8,291 nt of DNA from an uncultured Sphingobium sp. (GTDB taxonomy: Bacteria; Pseudomonadota; Alphaproteobacteria; Sphingomonadales; Sphingomonadaceae): contig CAMLFF010000134.1 in the NCBI GenBank assembly GCA_946479185.1, positions 1 through 8,291 of the forward strand, read 5' to 3'. Each line of letters begins with the position of its first letter. The stretch's first letter is position 1. The notes under the pieces are model-generated. The model made no database searches, was not told the origin of the DNA, and saw only the letters and a program-made list of their open reading frames with translations. The position numbers were made by a program, and so were the translations under genes. Shown here one piece after another: positions 5,899 through 8,291 of the stretch.

Positions 5899-7052
5899 TC
5901 CCCTCCTGCGGGATCAGCGATCACTGAAATCTTACTCTCGACCATGCGACCAAAGGCACAAACCAGCTCGTCGTCAGCTCGCTTGCCCACCACCTGAATG
6001 CCGATCGGCAGCCCTTCCTGCGCCATGACCGGGATGGTCAGTGCGGGGTGGCCGGACAGGTTGAATGGGCGAACCAGTGCGGTCATTCGGAGAGCGGCGA
6101 TGCCATCGCCTGCGTCCTCCACACGCAATGGAAAACAGGGCATTGTCGGGAGCATGAGCACATCATAGTCGCCGAGCAGCGCATCGACTTGCTGGCCGAA
6201 CCTGGTCCGAACGGCCTCCGCATTGGCGAGGCGATCCGTATCGACCCCGGCAGCAGCGCGCAGCCGCGCCTCGACATCCGCGCCCAAGCGCCCACTCTCG
6301 ACTAGGTGACCGAAAGCGGCGTAGGTTTCGGCAGCGATCACGGCGATATTTGCCGTGTAGGCGGCATCGATATCCGGCAGTTCCACCACATCGAACGGAA
6401 GCCCGAGCGCGGCAATGGCGCGATCGAATGCGGCTTGCACGGGCGCATCCACATTCGCCACGCGCACGACGGCGAAGCGCAGATTTTCCCTATCGACCGC
6501 CGCATATCCGGGCGCCATGATCGCCATCCCGGCTTCGATCATCGCCATCGAACGCGCGAACGGCCCAATGCAATCAAGCGAAGACTGGCGGGGCCATGCG
6601 CCCTGGCGGCTGACGCGGCCAAATGTCGGCTTGAGACCGAACACACCGCAACAGGCGGCGGGCGTGCGGATCGATCCGCCGGTATCGGTGCCGACCGCGA
6701 AATCGACCAGGCCTTCCGCAACCGCAACCGCCGATCCGCTCGATGAGCCGCCGGGCACATGATCTGGGAAATGAGGGTTGATCGGAGAACCCGTCCAGCC
6801 ATTGATGCCGGTCACGCCATAGGCCAGCTCATGCATATTGGCCTTGCCGACAATGCGGCAATCCGCATCGAGCAGCCGTGCCACGACTTCGGCATTGCTT
6901 GTGGCCGCAGGCGCATTATCCAGCGCCGCGCTCCCGCCCTTGGTGGGCAGCCCCGCAATGTCGATGCAGTCCTTGACCACCACCGAAAGACCATTGCCGC
7001 CCAGACTGACTGGAGTGAAAATTGCACCATGAGATGACATGCCCCGAGTCAT
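5895..7052 (-). CDS. iacH: Short amidase-signature family hydrolase (IacH-like)
   Basis: This 385-residue amidase-signature enzyme has an intact Ser-cisSer-Lys triad. Numbered from the ATG at 7052, these are Lys27 (VVVKDCIDIAG), Ser103 (PGGSSSGS) and Ser127 (GTDTGGSIRTP), with 24 residues between the serines as in characterised members. It is shorter than typical amidases (450-500 residues): the N-terminal helical region before the Lys motif is only about 26 residues. It hydrolyses an amide bond. In the iac context it is a candidate for opening a lactam or processing an indole-acetate conjugate, but the substrate is not established. It is the first gene of the operon. The start is uncertain: ATG at 7052 overlaps a -10 element, while ATG at 7040 (Met5, MSSHGAIF) sits at the predicted transcription start. 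Neither has a good ribosome-binding site. Confidence 0.85.
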   Translation of the reverse strand: MTRGMSSHGAIFTPVSLGGNGLSVVVKDCIDIAGLPTKGGSAALDNAPAATSNAEVVARLLDADCRIVGKANMHELAYGVTGINGWTGSPINPHFPDHVPGGSSSGSAVAVAEGLVDFAVGTDTGGSIRTPAACCGVFGLKPTFGRVSRQGAWPRQSSLDCIGPFARSMAMIEAGMAIMAPGYAAVDRENLRFAVVRVANVDAPVQAAFDRAIAALGLPFDVVELPDIDAAYTANIAVIAAETYAAFGHLVESGRLGADVEARLRAAAGVDTDRLANAEAVRTRFGQQVDALLGDYDVLMLPTMPCFPLRVEDAGDGIAALRMTALVRPFNLSGHPALTIPVMAQEGLPIGIQVVGKRADDELVCAFGRMVESKISVIADPAGGE

Positions 7053-7075
7053 ATGGCTTTCACTTGAAATGTCAA
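7048..7075 (-). promoter_or_regulatory. Predicted sigma70-type promoter of the iac-like operon
   Basis: On the minus strand a consensus -35 TTGACA (7070-7075) is followed, after a 16-base spacer, by TATGAC (7048-7053) as -10. Transcription would start near 7041, one base before an in-frame ATG at 7040. The position upstream of the first gene of the operon, and the overlap of the -35 with a perfect dyad, support a regulated promoter. This is prediction from sequence only. Confidence 0.55.
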
Positions 7076-7077
7076 GT
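7062..7077. promoter_or_regulatory. Candidate operator: perfect inverted repeat over the -35 element
   Basis: ACTTGA and TCAAGT form a perfect 6-bp inverted repeat with a 4-base spacer. After one mismatch the dyad continues for two more pairs (TT at 7059-7060 with AA at 7079-7080). It covers the -35 hexamer, so a bound protein would block RNA polymerase. Size and symmetry fit a MarR-family dimer, and iac loci are controlled by the MarR-type repressor IacR. No regulator gene is visible in the window. Confidence 0.5.
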
Positions 7078-7191
7078 TAATCGGGGCGAGATTTTGGTGG
7101 GGATCGCGATGGCGGCCGTCGCACGCATCCCAGACGCTCGCAGCCCGAAATGCCCAATTGAATCAGAACAGAAGCGCTTCGATCGCAGCGA

Positions 7192-8291
7192 TCATTGGTC
7201 AGCCGAAAGTTGCTCATCCTTCCGCGCCAGCATGGCGTGAATCTGCGCAACAACGGCGGCGCCTTCTCCGACGGCAGCGGCGACGCGCTTGGTTGAGCCT
7301 GCCCGCACGTCCCCAATGGCGAACACACCGGGCACACTCGTTTCGAGCGACAGGGCATGCGTTCCGGTGACGATGAAGCCCTTGCCATCGGTTTCCACGC
7401 AGTTGCTCGCCCACTCGGCATTGGGATCGGCCCCGATGAACAGGAACAGGTGACGCACCGCCCGCTCGACGAGATCGCCGCTCGCACGGTGCCGGAAGAC
7501 CACGCCCGACAATCCGGTCGCGCTGGTGCCCTGAAGCTCCGCAATCTCGCTCCCGACATGCAGTTCCACATTGGGGAGCGCAGCGATCCGGTCGATCAGA
7601 TAACGCGACATGGTTTGTGCAAGATCGCGCCGGACGACAAGGTGCAGCCGCTTCACATGGGGCGCGAGATAGACGACCGCTTGCCCCGCAGAATTGCCGC
7701 CGCCGACCAGCGCGATCTCCTCGCCCGCGCACAGCCGCGCCTCGATTGGCGACGCCCAATAGGATATCCCCGAGCCCTCAAAATCGGCGAGATTGGGGAG
7801 ATCAGGCCGCCGGTAGCGCGCGCCCGATGCGATCACGACCGATCGCGCCCGCAGCGTGTCGCCACTGGTCAGGTCCAATGACGGTTGCCCCTCGTTGCAA
7901 TGCAAGGTTTCGACGCGGACAGGGATGGCGATCTCGGCGCCGAACTTGAGCGCCTGATTAAATGCTCGCCCGGTCAGCGCCTGCCCGGAAATGCCCGTGG
8001 GGAAGCCGAGATAATTTTCGATGCGCGCAGAAGCGCCTGCCTGGCCACCCATTGCGTGCGCATCCAGAACGATGACAGATAGCCCTTCCGACGCTGCATA
8101 CACTGCAGTCGCGAGGCCAGATGGGCCAGCCCCCACGACCGCCACATCGTATATCTTCTCCGGGTCCAACTGCGGCATGATGCCAAGGCATGCCGCCAGC
8201 TCGGCATCGGTCGGGCGGCGCAGGATCGGCCCGCTCGGGCAAACGACCAGCGGCAATTGCTCGGGCAGCACGCCCAGCCGATCCACCAGCG
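7192..8291 (-). CDS. Thioredoxin-reductase-like NAD(P)/FAD oxidoreductase lacking CxxC, N-terminus outside window
   Basis: The frame is open to the right edge, so the GTG at 8286 is not the start. Numbered from that GTG, an FAD-binding GAGPSG is at 52-57 after VAVVGAG, the flavin loop MGGQAGASARIENYLGFP is at 79-96, the NAD(P)-binding GGGNSAG is at 195-201, and the C-terminal FAD motif VFAIGDVRAGSTKR follows. This is the thioredoxin reductase fold, but the position of the redox CATC is occupied by WASPIEARLC, with no Cys pair, so it cannot reduce thioredoxin in the usual way. The visible N-terminal segment (LPLVVCPSGPILRRPTDAELAACLG) shows an additional domain upstream, as in the larger cyclic-nucleotide-binding or receiver-fused members of this family. 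It runs in the same direction as the operon, 139 bases before the amidase gene. Its substrate is unknown; it may be unrelated to indole metabolism. Confidence 0.87.
   Translation of the reverse strand, partial: LVDRLGVLPEQLPLVVCPSGPILRRPTDAELAACLGIMPQLDPEKIYDVAVVGAGPSGLATAVYAASEGLSVIVLDAHAMGGQAGASARIENYLGFPTGISGQALTGRAFNQALKFGAEIAIPVRVETLHCNEGQPSLDLTSGDTLRARSVVIASGARYRRPDLPNLADFEGSGISYWASPIEARLCAGEEIALVGGGNSAGQAVVYLAPHVKRLHLVVRRDLAQTMSRYLIDRIAALPNVELHVGSEIAELQGTSATGLSGVVFRHRASGDLVERAVRHLFLFIGADPNAEWASNCVETDGKGFIVTGTHALSLETSVPGVFAIGDVRAGSTKRVAAAVGEGAAVVAQIHAMLARKDEQLSADQ

Noticed and set aside
4501..5997. Long open frame of 498 codons on the plus strand, opposite the monooxygenase gene
   Set aside because: It is antisense to well-recognised iacA/iacB-like genes, has Arg/His-rich composition without domains and no ribosome-binding site; a by-product of high GC codon bias.
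7171..7193. Palindromic stretch (GAAGCGCTTC and GATCGC A GCGATC) at the end of the flavoprotein gene
   Set aside because: The second repeat has a one-base centre and neither is followed by a T-run on the minus strand, so neither is a convincing terminator.
1..8291. CRISPR array, tRNA/rRNA, insertion sequence or integrase
   Set aside because: No regular repeats, RNA gene signatures, terminal inverted repeats or recombinase motifs were seen on either strand.

Overview
The window looks like a piece of an alphaproteobacterial chromosome, most likely a sphingomonad. This rests on the high GC content, the styles of the encoded proteins (a small DUF2171 protein, a CxxC-less thioredoxin-reductase-like flavoprotein, a Rieske dioxygenase of the benzoate/anthranilate type) and dense ATGA/GTGA-overlapped operon structure. 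The taxonomic call is inference from reading alone, with no search behind it.

Layout. (1) Bases 2-1168, plus strand: the 3' part of a DltE-like short-chain dehydrogenase/reductase, a 58-residue hydrophilic protein overlapping its end, and an 88-residue DUF2171 protein. Together they look like a small chromosomal housekeeping or stress-type operon. (2) Bases 1157-1219: a convergent boundary with two hairpins. The left one has a T-run when read on the minus strand and would terminate the catabolic operon arriving from the right. (3) Bases 1234-7052, minus strand: a seven-gene operon read right to left. It encodes a short amidase (IacH-like), an acyl-CoA-dehydrogenase-fold flavin monooxygenase (IacA-like), a 120-residue protein (IacB-like), a SnoaL/NTF2-fold protein (IacI-like), the Rieske dioxygenase alpha subunit (IacC-like) and beta subunit (IacD-like), and last a 2-keto-4-pentenoate-hydratase-family protein. 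Most junctions are 4-base overlaps or short gaps. (4) Bases 7054-7191: an intergenic stretch with a sigma70-like promoter overlaid by a perfect inverted repeat just upstream of the amidase gene. (5) Bases 7192-8291, minus strand: the C-terminal part of a thioredoxin-reductase-like NAD(P)/FAD oxidoreductase that runs off the right edge.

Interpretation. The gene order H-A-B-I-C-D matches my recollection of the indole-3-acetic acid (auxin) degradation locus iacHABICDEFG of Acinetobacter and Enterobacter, so the operon most probably attacks indole-3-acetate or a related indole/oxindole compound. IacA would oxygenate the indole ring. IacH is a candidate for opening a lactam or amide bond. The IacCD dioxygenase would release a catechol. 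The expected iacE, iacF and iacG genes (dehydrogenase, dioxygenase reductase, flavin reductase) are absent between iacD and the terminator. In their place is a hydratase of the type used after meta-cleavage of catechol. No regulator gene is visible in the window, but the palindrome at the promoter is what a MarR-type repressor (IacR is MarR-type) would bind. The most interesting point is this rearranged iac operon: no electron-transfer genes, plus an added lower-pathway or novel FAH-fold enzyme.
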